Shown here in pieces: positions 25,347 through 33,743 of a stretch of DNA of 64,000 nucleotides (positions within the stretch are counted from its first letter, which is position 1; the number at the start of each line of letters is the position of its first letter). Under the pieces are notes generated by a model, which did not search any database, was not told where the DNA came from, and was given only the letters and a program-made list of their open reading frames with translations. The stretch comes from Allobacillus salarius (GTDB taxonomy: Bacteria; Bacillota; Bacilli; Bacillales; Alkalibacillaceae): positions 1 to 64,000 of the forward strand of contig NZ_VMHE01000008.1 in the NCBI RefSeq assembly GCF_007559425.1, given 5' to 3'. The position numbers were made by a program, and so were the translations under genes.

Positions 25347-26366
25347 TTAAAATTTATATTGTTTTTTAAAGTAGTCTTGATACTCACCAGAAATAATTTG
25401 ATTCCACCAATCTTTATTATTTAGATACCACGTAATAGTCTGTTTTATTCCAGTATCAAAATTATAGATAGGATTCCACCCTAATTTTTCTAGTTTTGTT
25501 GGATCTATTGCATATCTTTTATCATGACCTAATCGGTCCTCAACGAAGGTAATTAAATCTTCACTTTTTCCAAGTGATTTAATAATTGTATTAACAACCT
25601 CCAGATTGGTTCTTTCATTATGACCACCAATATTATATACTTCACCGTTTTCACCATCATGTAATATTAAGTCTAATGCAGTGCAATGATCATAAACATG
25701 GAGCCAGTCTCTAACATTTTTTCCATCTCCATATACTGGAACCTTTTCATCGTTTAAAACCCGTGATATGGTAAGAGGTATTAACTTCTCAGGAAAATGG
25801 TACGGTCCGTAATTGTTTGAACACCTAGTAATATTAATTGGTAAATCATAAGTTTCATGATAGGCATGAACTAATAAATCAGAAGAAGTTTTGCTGGCGC
25901 TATATGGACTGCTTGGCTGTAGATGTGTTTCCTCAGTAAAAAAAGTTGTTGGGTCAAAATCTAGCTCTCCATATACTTCATCTGTCGAAACATGTAGAAA
26001 TTTTGATATTTTATATTCTTTTGAAGCATCTAATAATACTTGAGTTCCCAATACATTCGTCCTGATGAAGATCTCAGGATCTGAAATTGAGCGATCCACA
26101 TGGCTCTCAGCTGCAAAATGTACTACGAAATCAAACCGCTCCTTGTCAAAGTAATTAAAGATTGTCTCTCGATCCACGATATCCGCATGAATGAAATGAT
26201 AATTATTTTTGCGTTCAATTTCTCGGTGTTTTGTTAAGTCTCCGGCATATGTTAGTAAATCTAAATTATAAATATCATAATTAGGGTAATTCTCTACCAT
26301 ATATTGAACAAAGTTACCGCCAATAAATCCTGCTCCACCTGTAACAAGTACTTTCTTTTTCGACAT
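25347..26366 (-). CDS. rmlB: dTDP-glucose 4,6-dehydratase
   Basis: Converts dTDP-glucose to dTDP-4-keto-6-deoxyglucose using bound NAD. The 339-aa product has VTGGAGFIGGNF (residues 6-17), FAAESHVDRSI, the catalytic STDEVYGEL (Asp-Glu pair), and PYSASKTSSD with the Tyr-Lys pair. Length and motifs match RmlB. The ATG at 26366 has AAAGGGTGA upstream; an in-frame GTG at 26375 overlaps that site. RmlC and RmlD are absent from the cluster, so the product is expected to go to an aminotransferase rather than to rhamnose. Confidence 0.95.
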   Translation of the reverse strand: MSKKKVLVTGGAGFIGGNFVQYMVENYPNYDIYNLDLLTYAGDLTKHREIERKNNYHFIHADIVDRETIFNYFDKERFDFVVHFAAESHVDRSISDPEIFIRTNVLGTQVLLDASKEYKISKFLHVSTDEVYGELDFDPTTFFTEETHLQPSSPYSASKTSSDLLVHAYHETYDLPINITRCSNNYGPYHFPEKLIPLTISRVLNDEKVPVYGDGKNVRDWLHVYDHCTALDLILHDGENGEVYNIGGHNERTNLEVVNTIIKSLGKSEDLITFVEDRLGHDKRYAIDPTKLEKLGWNPIYNFDTGIKQTITWYLNNKDWWNQIISGEYQDYFKKQYKF

Positions 26367-26424
26367 AAATATCACCCTTTGTAGAAACCAATAGTTTAAA
26401 AAATAACCAATGATTCTAAATATA

Positions 26425-27207
26425 TCACCAATTATTAATTATTCTTTTGAACCTTTCAATATGTGGTTTTTCATATACTTTCCCATCAATAACAGCTACA
26501 CCTTTTTCAGTTTTTTCAAATTCCTCTATTATTTTTTTATAAAACTCTTTGTTTATATTAGTGAACACTTGATTTATGATTTGAATTTGATTTGGGTGGA
26601 TTGCTAACTTACCAGTAAACCCAAAACTTTTTGAGATGCTTGCTTCTTTTAAAAGAAATTCATTATCAGTATAATTCAAGGAAATTGAATCAAGAGCTTG
26701 CAAATTATATGCATGAGCATAAGCAGCAACTTTACTCTTTGGATACATGAGTGATTCTTGTGAGGCTTCCGTATTCAACAAACTAACATAATCCTCTGCC
26801 CCAAAAGCAATGAAGGCCAATTTATCGTCAGGACTTATATTTTGTAAATTCATTACACCTAAAGGTGTTTCAATTAATGCAATGATTTTTTGGTTTTTAT
26901 CTATTAATGAAGAAACATGGTTTATAATATTGGAGTTTTCCACTTTTGGAATCATATATCCTCGACAGTTAAACTTTTGAAGCTGTGCTATTTCATTTAC
27001 ATAGGTTTGTTTGTTCAACCTAACGAAAATATTACTGTTATTAGTATTATTAGAAAGAAATTGAGTGGTTAAATCCAAAGCCTCACTTTTAGAATCATTT
27101 AAAATTGAGTCTTCTAAATCAATAACAAATCCATCTGCATTAATATCTTTTATTTTCTTAAGGAACTTTTCCTCAGCTGGTACAAATAATAAGTTTCGAT
27201 ATAACAT
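26425..27207 (-). CDS. CitE-like (HpcH/HpaI superfamily) acyl-CoA lyase, second copy
   Basis: A 260-aa member of the citrate lyase beta / malyl-CoA lyase superfamily. Active-site elements are present: VIDLEDS (residues about 28-34), the Arg in FVRLNKQ, Glu in IALIETPLGV, and Asp in AFGAEDYVSL. It is somewhat shorter and more divergent than its neighbour at 27209-28102, from which it starts after one base. The two may form a heteromer or act on different substrates. Relatives cleave or condense malyl-CoA, citramalyl-CoA or methylmalyl-CoA. A role in sugar decoration is my inference from the neighbours. Confidence 0.82.
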   Translation of the reverse strand: MLYRNLLFVPAEEKFLKKIKDINADGFVIDLEDSILNDSKSEALDLTTQFLSNNTNNSNIFVRLNKQTYVNEIAQLQKFNCRGYMIPKVENSNIINHVSSLIDKNQKIIALIETPLGVMNLQNISPDDKLAFIAFGAEDYVSLLNTEASQESLMYPKSKVAAYAHAYNLQALDSISLNYTDNEFLLKEASISKSFGFTGKLAIHPNQIQIINQVFTNINKEFYKKIIEEFEKTEKGVAVIDGKVYEKPHIERFKRIINNW

Positions 27208-27208
27208 T

Positions 27209-28102
27209 TTAAACTAAACCCTTACTTTCAAGTACATTCATTATCTCGATCACTTGTTCTGCTCTCTTTCGCATAGGAGGTCCTATCATTTTTCCATCTA
27301 ACATAGCCACACCAGATCCTCTTTCTTTCGCATCTTTAATGGCAGTTACAATTCGTTTCGATCGTTCTACTTCTTCTTTTTTAGGTGTAAAGCAGGCATT
27401 TGCTACCTCAATTTGTTTAGGATGAATTAACAAACAACCTGCATAACCCATCTCAAAAGATTTACTTTCTTCTTCCATAAAACCTTTAGTGTCATCAAGT
27501 GAAAGATAAGGTGTATCAATTGGTAGTATGCCAGCACCCCTTGCAGCTAAAGCTATAGCCGCTCTAGGATAGTCGAATGCTTTTGGAGGTTCTCCGTGTA
27601 GTCCTGACAAGTCATGCAAAAAGTCTTCTCCTCCAAAACACAATGCAATCGTGCGTTCCGAAACTTTTGCTATATTGAAAATATCCATCACTGCAGCAGT
27701 AGTTTCAATTAAAGGAACAAATTTAAATTTTCCTTCTTCAAAACCATGCTCACTTTCAAACTGAGTAAACAATTTGTCGTAATAAATCATATCCTCTGAC
27801 GAATATATCTTACTTAATTGAAAGCCAGTAACATCAGAGTGGAAAACATATTTTAAATCTTCAAATACCATTTTACTCTCAATGGGATTCAGTCGAATAA
27901 ATAAGGTCTTATCTTTAAACAGCCCTTTTCCTAAGTATTCTTTAGTAATTTGTCTTGCCTCTTGTTTGTACATATCAGGCACTGAATCTTCTAAATCAAT
28001 AATAATCGCATCAGCTTTTGAATTTAAAGCACTATCGATAAATTTTTTATTATATGCTGGAACATATAGCATACTTCTTAATACAAACTTTTGCTTACTC
28101 AA
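27209..28102 (-). CDS. CitE-like (HpcH/HpaI superfamily) acyl-CoA lyase, first copy
   Basis: A 297-aa protein beginning RSMLYVPAYNKKFID, typical of the CitE/malyl-CoA lyase family. Catalytic and metal residues are intact: IIDLEDSVPD, FIRLNPIES, PLIETTAAVMDI and CFGGEDFLHD. The C-terminus (LLIHPKQIEVANACF) is also standard. The start is TTG with GGGAGG upstream. It precedes a paralogue by one base and follows the MaoC-like gene by about 190 AT-rich bases. True citrate lyase alpha and gamma subunits are missing, so it acts on a CoA thioester such as malyl- or citramalyl-CoA. Specific substrate unknown. Confidence 0.85.
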   Translation of the reverse strand: MSKQKFVLRSMLYVPAYNKKFIDSALNSKADAIIIDLEDSVPDMYKQEARQITKEYLGKGLFKDKTLFIRLNPIESKMVFEDLKYVFHSDVTGFQLSKIYSSEDMIYYDKLFTQFESEHGFEEGKFKFVPLIETTAAVMDIFNIAKVSERTIALCFGGEDFLHDLSGLHGEPPKAFDYPRAAIALAARGAGILPIDTPYLSLDDTKGFMEEESKSFEMGYAGCLLIHPKQIEVANACFTPKKEEVERSKRIVTAIKDAKERGSGVAMLDGKMIGPPMRKRAEQVIEIMNVLESKGLV

Positions 28103-28295
28103 GAATTTGACCTCCCATTATAAGATGAAATATAGTTTAAATTTCAGAAGATAAATCAACACAACAATGAACTAGTCATTTTAATAACTTGATAGTCTTG
28201 AATCTAATAATAATACTTTCTTGATAAGTCAAATGATAATATTGATTAAAGTAAGATAAACTCATTCATTTCATTTTTAAATATCCAAATGATTA

Positions 28296-28748
28296 TTATT
28301 TTTTTAAAAGCACATGTCTCCTAAACCTCAATACTATCTCTCCATCTTGGTTAAACGCTTCTGTTTCAACATAAATGATACCTCTATCTGATTTTGATTT
28401 TGAAGTTCTTTTTGACAAAACGGTTGTTCGAGCATACAACGTGTCACCAACAAAAACTGGTCCTACATGAACTATATTTTCATAATCCAAATTAGCAATT
28501 GCTTTTCCGCTGATATCTGGAACAGTAATTCCTACTACAATGCTAAATACTAAAGTTCCTACTACTAAAATTTTTCCATGCTGAGCCTTCTCGGCATAGT
28601 CTATATTTGTATGTATAGGGTGGTGATTCATTGTTAATAAAGAAAAAAGATTATTATCACTCTCAAATATAGTTTTTGACAATTGGTGTTTAATTGTATG
28701 ACCAACTTCAAAATCATCATAAAAATTACCAAGTCTACTTGGTTGCAT
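28296..28748 (-). CDS. MaoC-like (R)-hydratase/dehydratase
   Basis: A 150-aa single hot-dog domain of the MaoC family. The hydratase motif MNHHPIHTNIDYAEKAQHG (about residues 40-58) carries the Asn/His pair that adds or removes water across the C2-C3 bond of an enoyl-CoA. Methylmalyl-CoA/mesaconyl-CoA hydratases belong here and work with CitE-type lyases. The ATG at 28748 has GAGGTG upstream; a longer reading frame to 28820 has no such site. It lies 72 bases after rmlA, in the same direction. Confidence 0.84.
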   Translation of the reverse strand: MQPSRLGNFYDDFEVGHTIKHQLSKTIFESDNNLFSLLTMNHHPIHTNIDYAEKAQHGKILVVGTLVFSIVVGITVPDISGKAIANLDYENIVHVGPVFVGDTLYARTTVLSKRTSKSKSDRGIIYVETEAFNQDGEIVLRFRRHVLLKK

Positions 28749-28820
28749 TATATTCACCTCATTAAAATTAAAATATACAGGAATAACCAGAGCGATTACT
28801 CCTGCTATATATAAGTACAA

Positions 28821-29690
28821 TTATTGGCTATCTGCAATTTCCATTATGTACTCTCCATAATCAGTCTTGATTAATGGTTTCGCCAATTCCTTTAACTGAT
28901 GTTTATCAATATAGCCTTTTCGATAAGCTATTTCTTCTATACAAGCAACATATAGTCCTTGACGATTTTGAATAGCTTGTACAAAGTTTGATGCGTCTAA
29001 GAGCGATTGATGAGTCCCAGTATCTAGCCAAGCAAGCCCTCTTCCCATAACGTTAACTTTAAGCTGACCTTTCTCTAAGTAATCTTCTATTACTGAAGTG
29101 ATTTCTAACTCACCTCTTTCAGAAGGCTTAACTCGTTTCGCAGATTTAACAACGTTTTTATCGAAAAAGTATAATCCTGGTACAGCGAGAGAGGACTTAG
29201 GTACTTCAGGCTTTTCTTCAATCGAAATAGCATTGTTATTATTGTCAACTTCTACAACACCATATCTTTTAGGATCAGCAACAAAACACCCAAAAATTTC
29301 TCCACCTTCTTTTAGGGAAGCTGCTTTTTTTAACTTATTACCAAAGTTAGAACCATAAAAAATATTATCACCAAGTACTAATGCTACAGAAGAATCACCA
29401 ATAAATTCTTCTCCGATGATAAATGCTTCCGCTAAACCATTTGGTTGTTCCTGGACAATATACTCTATGTCTAAACCTAGGTGTTTACCGTCTCCGAGCA
29501 AGTCTTTGAAAACATATATATCTCTTGGTGTTGAAATAATGAGAATCTCTCTAATACCTGCTAACATTAGAACAGATAGGGGATAGTAGATCATTGGCTT
29601 GTCATATACTGGAAGGATTTGCTTTGAAACTGACCTTGTTAGGGGGTAAAGTCTTGTTCCAGATCCACCTGCTAATATAATTCCTTTCAA
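28821..29690 (-). CDS. rmlA: Glucose-1-phosphate thymidylyltransferase
   Basis: Makes dTDP-glucose from Glc-1-P and dTTP. The 289-aa protein has the nucleotidyl-transfer signature [14 protein letters not shown] (residues 5-18), [29 protein letters not shown] and [10 protein letters not shown]. Length and motifs are those of RmlA. It uses a TTG start with AAGGAG eight bases upstream and overlaps the aminotransferase stop by four bases (TTGA), so the two are translationally coupled. Glc-1-P would come from PgcA. Confidence 0.95.
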   Translation of the reverse strand: MKGIILAGGSGTRLYPLTRSVSKQILPVYDKPMIYYPLSVLMLAGIREILIISTPRDIYVFKDLLGDGKHLGLDIEYIVQEQPNGLAEAFIIGEEFIGDSSVALVLGDNIFYGSNFGNKLKKAASLKEGGEIFGCFVADPKRYGVVEVDNNNNAISIEEKPEVPKSSLAVPGLYFFDKNVVKSAKRVKPSERGELEITSVIEDYLEKGQLKVNVMGRGLAWLDTGTHQSLLDASNFVQAIQNRQGLYVACIEEIAYRKGYIDKHQLKELAKPLIKTDYGEYIMEIADSQ

Positions 29691-30847
29691 TTTGATTTCT
29701 CCTTTTTCGCATTTTTATGAATATATTCGATAATCTTACAAATTTTTTTAATTGCTTCTAATTCGAGCTCACCATAAAAAGGCAAAGTTAAAACTTCATT
29801 TACTATTCTGTGAGCAGTGGGAAGGTTAATAGATTTGGCTGAATCTAGGTTTTGATACCATGGAAAATCACTACATAATGGGTTGAAATATTTTCTGGTA
29901 TACACATTGTACTCCTTTAGTTTTTCATAGACCAAGTCTCTCGACATCCCAAATTCTAATTCATTTATTTTTACGACAAAATATTGATAGCTATTTTCCT
30001 CGTTTTCAAGTGTAGTAATTACCCGCACACCTGGTATATTTTTTAAGTATTTTTCATATGTTTCTTTAATCTTTTTGCGTTTAATACGTTCATATTGAAT
30101 AATTTTCAAAACTTCTATCCCTATTCCTGCTTGAACTTCATTTAACTTGGCATTTAAGCCAGACATACCGACTTCTTCTTTGTTTATCATTCCGAAATTT
30201 TTCAATTGATCAATTTTTTTCTCTAGTAATGAATCGTTAACTGCTACAGCGCCGCCTTCAATTGTGTTAAATAATTTTGTAGCATGAAAGCTGAACATGG
30301 TCATGTCACCATATGTACTTATTGGTTTTCCGTTATAGATTGTACCAAAAGCATGAGCACCATCATAGATAACCTTCAAGTTGTATTTATCAGCTATTTT
30401 TTGAATTCTTTCTACATCACAAGGGTTACCAAATACATGCACCCCTAGAATTGCTGAAGTTTCTTCGGTAATCAGGCTTTCAATTTTATTTACGTCGATA
30501 TTCAGTGTGATTGGGTCAATATCACAAAAAACTGGTTGCAAGTTATTCCAATCAAGCGCTTGGGTAGTAGCAGGAAATGTAAAGGGTGTTGTTATTACTT
30601 CACCATTTAAATCAAGGGATTTTATTCCTAACAATAATGCCATTGTACCGTTATTTACTAATGATAAATAATCTATATTAAGGTAATCCTTTAATCCTGT
30701 TTCTAATTCTTGATGTTGTTCACCATTATTTGTTAACCATTTAGTATTAAAAATTTCCTCGATTCTTTTTAATGAACCATTAATCTCAGGAATCAATGGT
30801 TTATTAACAGGAATCGGATTTTCAAATTTTTCAGGCACACTTTTCAC
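29687..30847 (-). CDS. DegT/DnrJ/EryC1 sugar aminotransferase (VioA/DesI-like)
   Basis: A 386-aa PLP enzyme that aminates a 4-keto (or 3-keto) sugar nucleotide. The Schiff-base Lys is in [16 protein letters not shown] (about residue 190), DGAHAFG holds the PLP pyridine, and [10 protein letters not shown] forms the phosphate cup. The SFHATK-FNTIEGG form is typical of VioA-type enzymes that give dTDP-4-amino-4,6-dideoxyglucose, so a 4-amino sugar is likely, while the WecF-like transferase hints at the galacto isomer. Configuration cannot be settled from sequence. Coupled to rmlA by a four-base overlap. Confidence 0.9.
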   Translation of the reverse strand: MKSVPEKFENPIPVNKPLIPEINGSLKRIEEIFNTKWLTNNGEQHQELETGLKDYLNIDYLSLVNNGTMALLLGIKSLDLNGEVITTPFTFPATTQALDWNNLQPVFCDIDPITLNIDVNKIESLITEETSAILGVHVFGNPCDVERIQKIADKYNLKVIYDGAHAFGTIYNGKPISTYGDMTMFSFHATKLFNTIEGGAVAVNDSLLEKKIDQLKNFGMINKEEVGMSGLNAKLNEVQAGIGIEVLKIIQYERIKRKKIKETYEKYLKNIPGVRVITTLENEENSYQYFVVKINELEFGMSRDLVYEKLKEYNVYTRKYFNPLCSDFPWYQNLDSAKSINLPTAHRIVNEVLTLPFYGELELEAIKKICKIIEYIHKNAKKEKSN

Positions 30848-30940
30848 CTACCTAATTTAAATAATTATCAAATACATAATATTTATTTTTTACTAACAGT
30901 ATTCTAATTAAAGTAACTTGGTGCTACATCTATTAAATGG

Positions 30941-32389
30941 TTACTTAATGAAGTTTTTTAAAATTATAGCTAGTTCTTTGAATTCAGTTACTCTAAATAT
31001 AAGTGATAATACAACATATAAAAATATTCCAAATACTATTTGAAGGATCAAATCAACAAAATAAATACCTATCCAATTTTTTAATAAATAAACAAGAAAT
31101 GACATTAATAATGAAATGGTGAAAATAGGAGCCAAATCTTTTATTTGGTCAAGAAATTTATATGAAACTTCTTTCCCTGAATAATACATGTTGATGAATA
31201 AGGCTATATATGAATTTAACAAAGCAGCTGAGATTAATCCAATTATTCCTGTGTTTAAGCTAACTGCACATATTATTAACATAGTTAAAATTACTTTCTT
31301 AATGATTTCCAATTTTAGAAAAAGATCTGATCTGCCTTTAACTTTCAATATATTCAAATTAATGGAGTGAATTGGATAAAGCATTCCAGCGAAACATAAA
31401 AGCTGGAAATATTTAACAGACGGAACCCATTGTTCTCCTAGCAATAATGGAATAAAGTTAGGTGCTGTTGCAGCTAAACCCATCATAATTGGAAATATCA
31501 CATAGCCAGACATCTTTATAACTTGTTTATAACCATTCGATAGCCTTGTGTTTTCTTCTTTTATACTACTCAAAACTGGATATGTAACTTTTTGTATAGC
31601 TTGTGTGATGGACTGAGAAGATATGTCTCTCAACTTAGATGCATTTGTATAATAGCCAAGGTAATTTGTTGAATACAGTACTCCTATTATAACAAAATAT
31701 ATATTCTTATATGTTGTATCAATAAGGCTAGATATTAGTAACTTATATCCAAAACTAAAATATGCTTTAAATGTATCAATATTGAATGTCAGTGATGGTA
31801 ACCAGCGATTATTTAAGTAAAATAAGATAGTTTGAGTTAATTGCATGGTCATAATCTGTATTACTAAACTCCATACACCTAATCCGTTCACAGCGAACAA
31901 AATAGCAAGGAAGCCCGATAAAACGCCAGCTATCATTGTAATTTTAGTTTGTGTTTTAAAGTCTACATTTCTTATCAAAATAACTTTCTGTATAGTACCT
32001 AGTGCATTAATTATCACTATAAGCATCAATACTCTTATTATATTAACTAACTGTGGTTCATTAAAAAATAAGCTTACATAAGGAGCAATTAAAAATAATA
32101 TAATATAAATTAATAATGAAACAAAAAGATTAAAATAAAATACTGTTGATAGATCAGCTTTAGTTGGACTACTTTCTCGTATTAACGCTTGGTCCATACC
32201 ACTATTAACTAACGTATTTGATATAGCGATAAATATTGTAATCATACCTATCAAACCGAAATGTTCAGGTACAAGCAACCGTGCAAGAATTACTTGTATT
32301 ATTAGTTGAATTCCCTGTTTAGAAACTAACTCAGTAATACTCCACGCTAGACCTTTAACAGTTTTTCTTTTTAAAGAATTATTATTCAT
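30941..32389 (-). CDS. Wzx/TuaB-type polysaccharide flippase
   Basis: A 482-aa membrane protein of the MOP superfamily with about 12-14 hydrophobic segments and the N-terminal KGLAWSITELVSKQGIQL motif common to the TuaB/WzxC group. It flips the lipid-linked repeat unit across the membrane for polymerisation by the EpsG-like protein. The ATG at 32389 follows AGCAGGGA; a GTG at 32404 overlaps the site. It is the first gene of the leftward serotype-specific set, 94 bases ahead of the aminotransferase gene. Confidence 0.9.
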   Translation of the reverse strand: MNNNSLKRKTVKGLAWSITELVSKQGIQLIIQVILARLLVPEHFGLIGMITIFIAISNTLVNSGMDQALIRESSPTKADLSTVFYFNLFVSLLIYIILFLIAPYVSLFFNEPQLVNIIRVLMLIVIINALGTIQKVILIRNVDFKTQTKITMIAGVLSGFLAILFAVNGLGVWSLVIQIMTMQLTQTILFYLNNRWLPSLTFNIDTFKAYFSFGYKLLISSLIDTTYKNIYFVIIGVLYSTNYLGYYTNASKLRDISSQSITQAIQKVTYPVLSSIKEENTRLSNGYKQVIKMSGYVIFPIMMGLAATAPNFIPLLLGEQWVPSVKYFQLLCFAGMLYPIHSINLNILKVKGRSDLFLKLEIIKKVILTMLIICAVSLNTGIIGLISAALLNSYIALFINMYYSGKEVSYKFLDQIKDLAPIFTISLLMSFLVYLLKNWIGIYFVDLILQIVFGIFLYVVLSLIFRVTEFKELAIILKNFIK

Positions 32390-32824
32390 AATATCCCTGC
32401 TCACATTTGATGCGTGAACTTTAAATTCTTTTGATGTTAAAAAAGTTGCATCAATAATCTTTTAATTTTCTTGTATAACATAACGAAAAATTTTAAAGTA
32501 TCAAAACTTTTCTGGCAGCAATTTTATAAAGGCTTAAAAATTTCATAAGTGATTTGAGTTTATTTTAATTATCTGCATAGTTCGATAATAGTAATTTCTC
32601 ATCACTCTTTCTTATATATATTTGAAGTAACTCTCGTTCCTTACATAAGAATAGGTATAGCATCTTTATAAATTAATTATATGAATTGAATAGTCCTGAA
32701 TATTTAAATTCATAAAACACTCATAATTGCTCCAGTTTAGTCTAAGTTTGTTTGCTGCCCTGCAATACATTGGAACTTTTCTAATCGATTAGGTTGAGCA
32801 GGTACTATCTTTAAAAATCGTTTA
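32390..32824. other. Intergenic region between galU and the flippase gene
   Basis: 435 AT-rich bases with no gene seen. No strong terminator follows galU, so read-through from the galU operon into the cassette is possible. A promoter candidate lies at 32477-32504. Confidence 0.5.
32477..32504 (-). promoter_or_regulatory. Candidate promoter for the serotype cassette
   Basis: Minus strand TTGATA, 16-base spacer, TATGTT, about 90 bases ahead of the flippase gene. The -35 is 5 of 6 and the -10 only 4 of 6 to consensus, in AT-rich DNA where chance matches are common. Confidence 0.35.
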
Positions 32825-33724
32825 TTATTTTTTAAAGGAAAATTCCTTTTTAATTCCATCGTTTTCAAGTAATTCAGATAAAAAGTTAATCATCTCACTT
32901 CGAAGATCTTCTCGCTCCATTGACATCTCTATAGTAGTTTTTATAAAACCCTTGATTTCACCGACATCATATCGACGTCCTTCAAAATCATAAGCATACA
33001 CTGATTGTTGTTCATTCAATCGTTGGATAGCATCGGTTAATTGAATTTCATTACCAGCACCTAATTCTTGAGTTCCAAGTAATTTCATTATTTCCGGAGT
33101 AAGAACATAACGACCCATAATCGCTAAGTTAGAGGGTTCTTCCCCTAATGCTGGTTTCTCTACAAATTGAGCAACCTCATAAAGTCTACCCGTATTTCTT
33201 TTCGGATCGATAATACCATAGCGATTCGTTTCACCATCATTTACAGTTTGAACACCAATAACTGAACCGCCTGTTTCATTGTATTGGTCAATCAATTGTT
33301 TTAATCCCGGCTTTTCAGCCCGTACAATATCATCACCAAGCAATACCGCAAATGGCTCATCTCCTATAAACTTACGAGCAGTCCAGACAGCATGACCCAA
33401 ACCTTTGGGTTCTTTTTGACGTATGTAATGGATGTCTACATTTGATGATTGATTAACCTTATCTAGCATTTCTAGTTTATTTTTCTTCAAAAGTGTTTCT
33501 TCTAACTCATATGATTTATCAAAATGGTCTTCAATTGCCCGTTTTCCTTTTCCGGTAACAATAATGATATCTTCAATGCCTGATTCAATTGCTTCTTCAA
33601 CAATATATTGTATTGTCGGCTTATCAATAATTGGAAGCATTTCTTTAGGTAATGCTTTCGTTACTGGCAAAAATCTTGTTCCTAGTCCAGCTGCTGGAAT
33701 AATTGCTTTTTTAACTGGTTTCAT
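32825..33724 (-). CDS. galU: UTP-glucose-1-phosphate uridylyltransferase
   Basis: Makes UDP-glucose, the substrate of Ugd and of glucosyltransferases. The 299-aa product has [20 protein letters not shown] (residues 8-27), the sugar-binding [15 protein letters not shown] and LLGDDIV, all standard for bacterial GalU/GtaB. It lies 19 bases after the EpsC-like dehydratase gene and is read from the same promoter. It has the more balanced base composition of the conserved flank. Confidence 0.95.
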   Translation of the reverse strand: MKPVKKAIIPAAGLGTRFLPVTKALPKEMLPIIDKPTIQYIVEEAIESGIEDIIIVTGKGKRAIEDHFDKSYELEETLLKKNKLEMLDKVNQSSNVDIHYIRQKEPKGLGHAVWTARKFIGDEPFAVLLGDDIVRAEKPGLKQLIDQYNETGGSVIGVQTVNDGETNRYGIIDPKRNTGRLYEVAQFVEKPALGEEPSNLAIMGRYVLTPEIMKLLGTQELGAGNEIQLTDAIQRLNEQQSVYAYDFEGRRYDVGEIKGFIKTTIEMSMEREDLRSEMINFLSELLENDGIKKEFSFKK

Positions 33725-33743
33725 ACACTAACCCCTCCAATAA

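Noticed and set aside
26425-28102. Citrate lyase (citCDEF) operon, because of two CitE-like genes
   Set aside because: No acyl carrier, alpha subunit or ligase genes are present, and the two copies are paralogues of the stand-alone acyl-CoA lyase type in a glycan cluster.
25347-29690. dTDP-L-rhamnose pathway, because rmlA and rmlB are present
   Set aside because: rmlC and rmlD are not in the window, while an aminotransferase, an acyltransferase and a WecF-like transferase are. A 4-amino sugar fits better. rmlC/rmlD elsewhere in the genome cannot be excluded.
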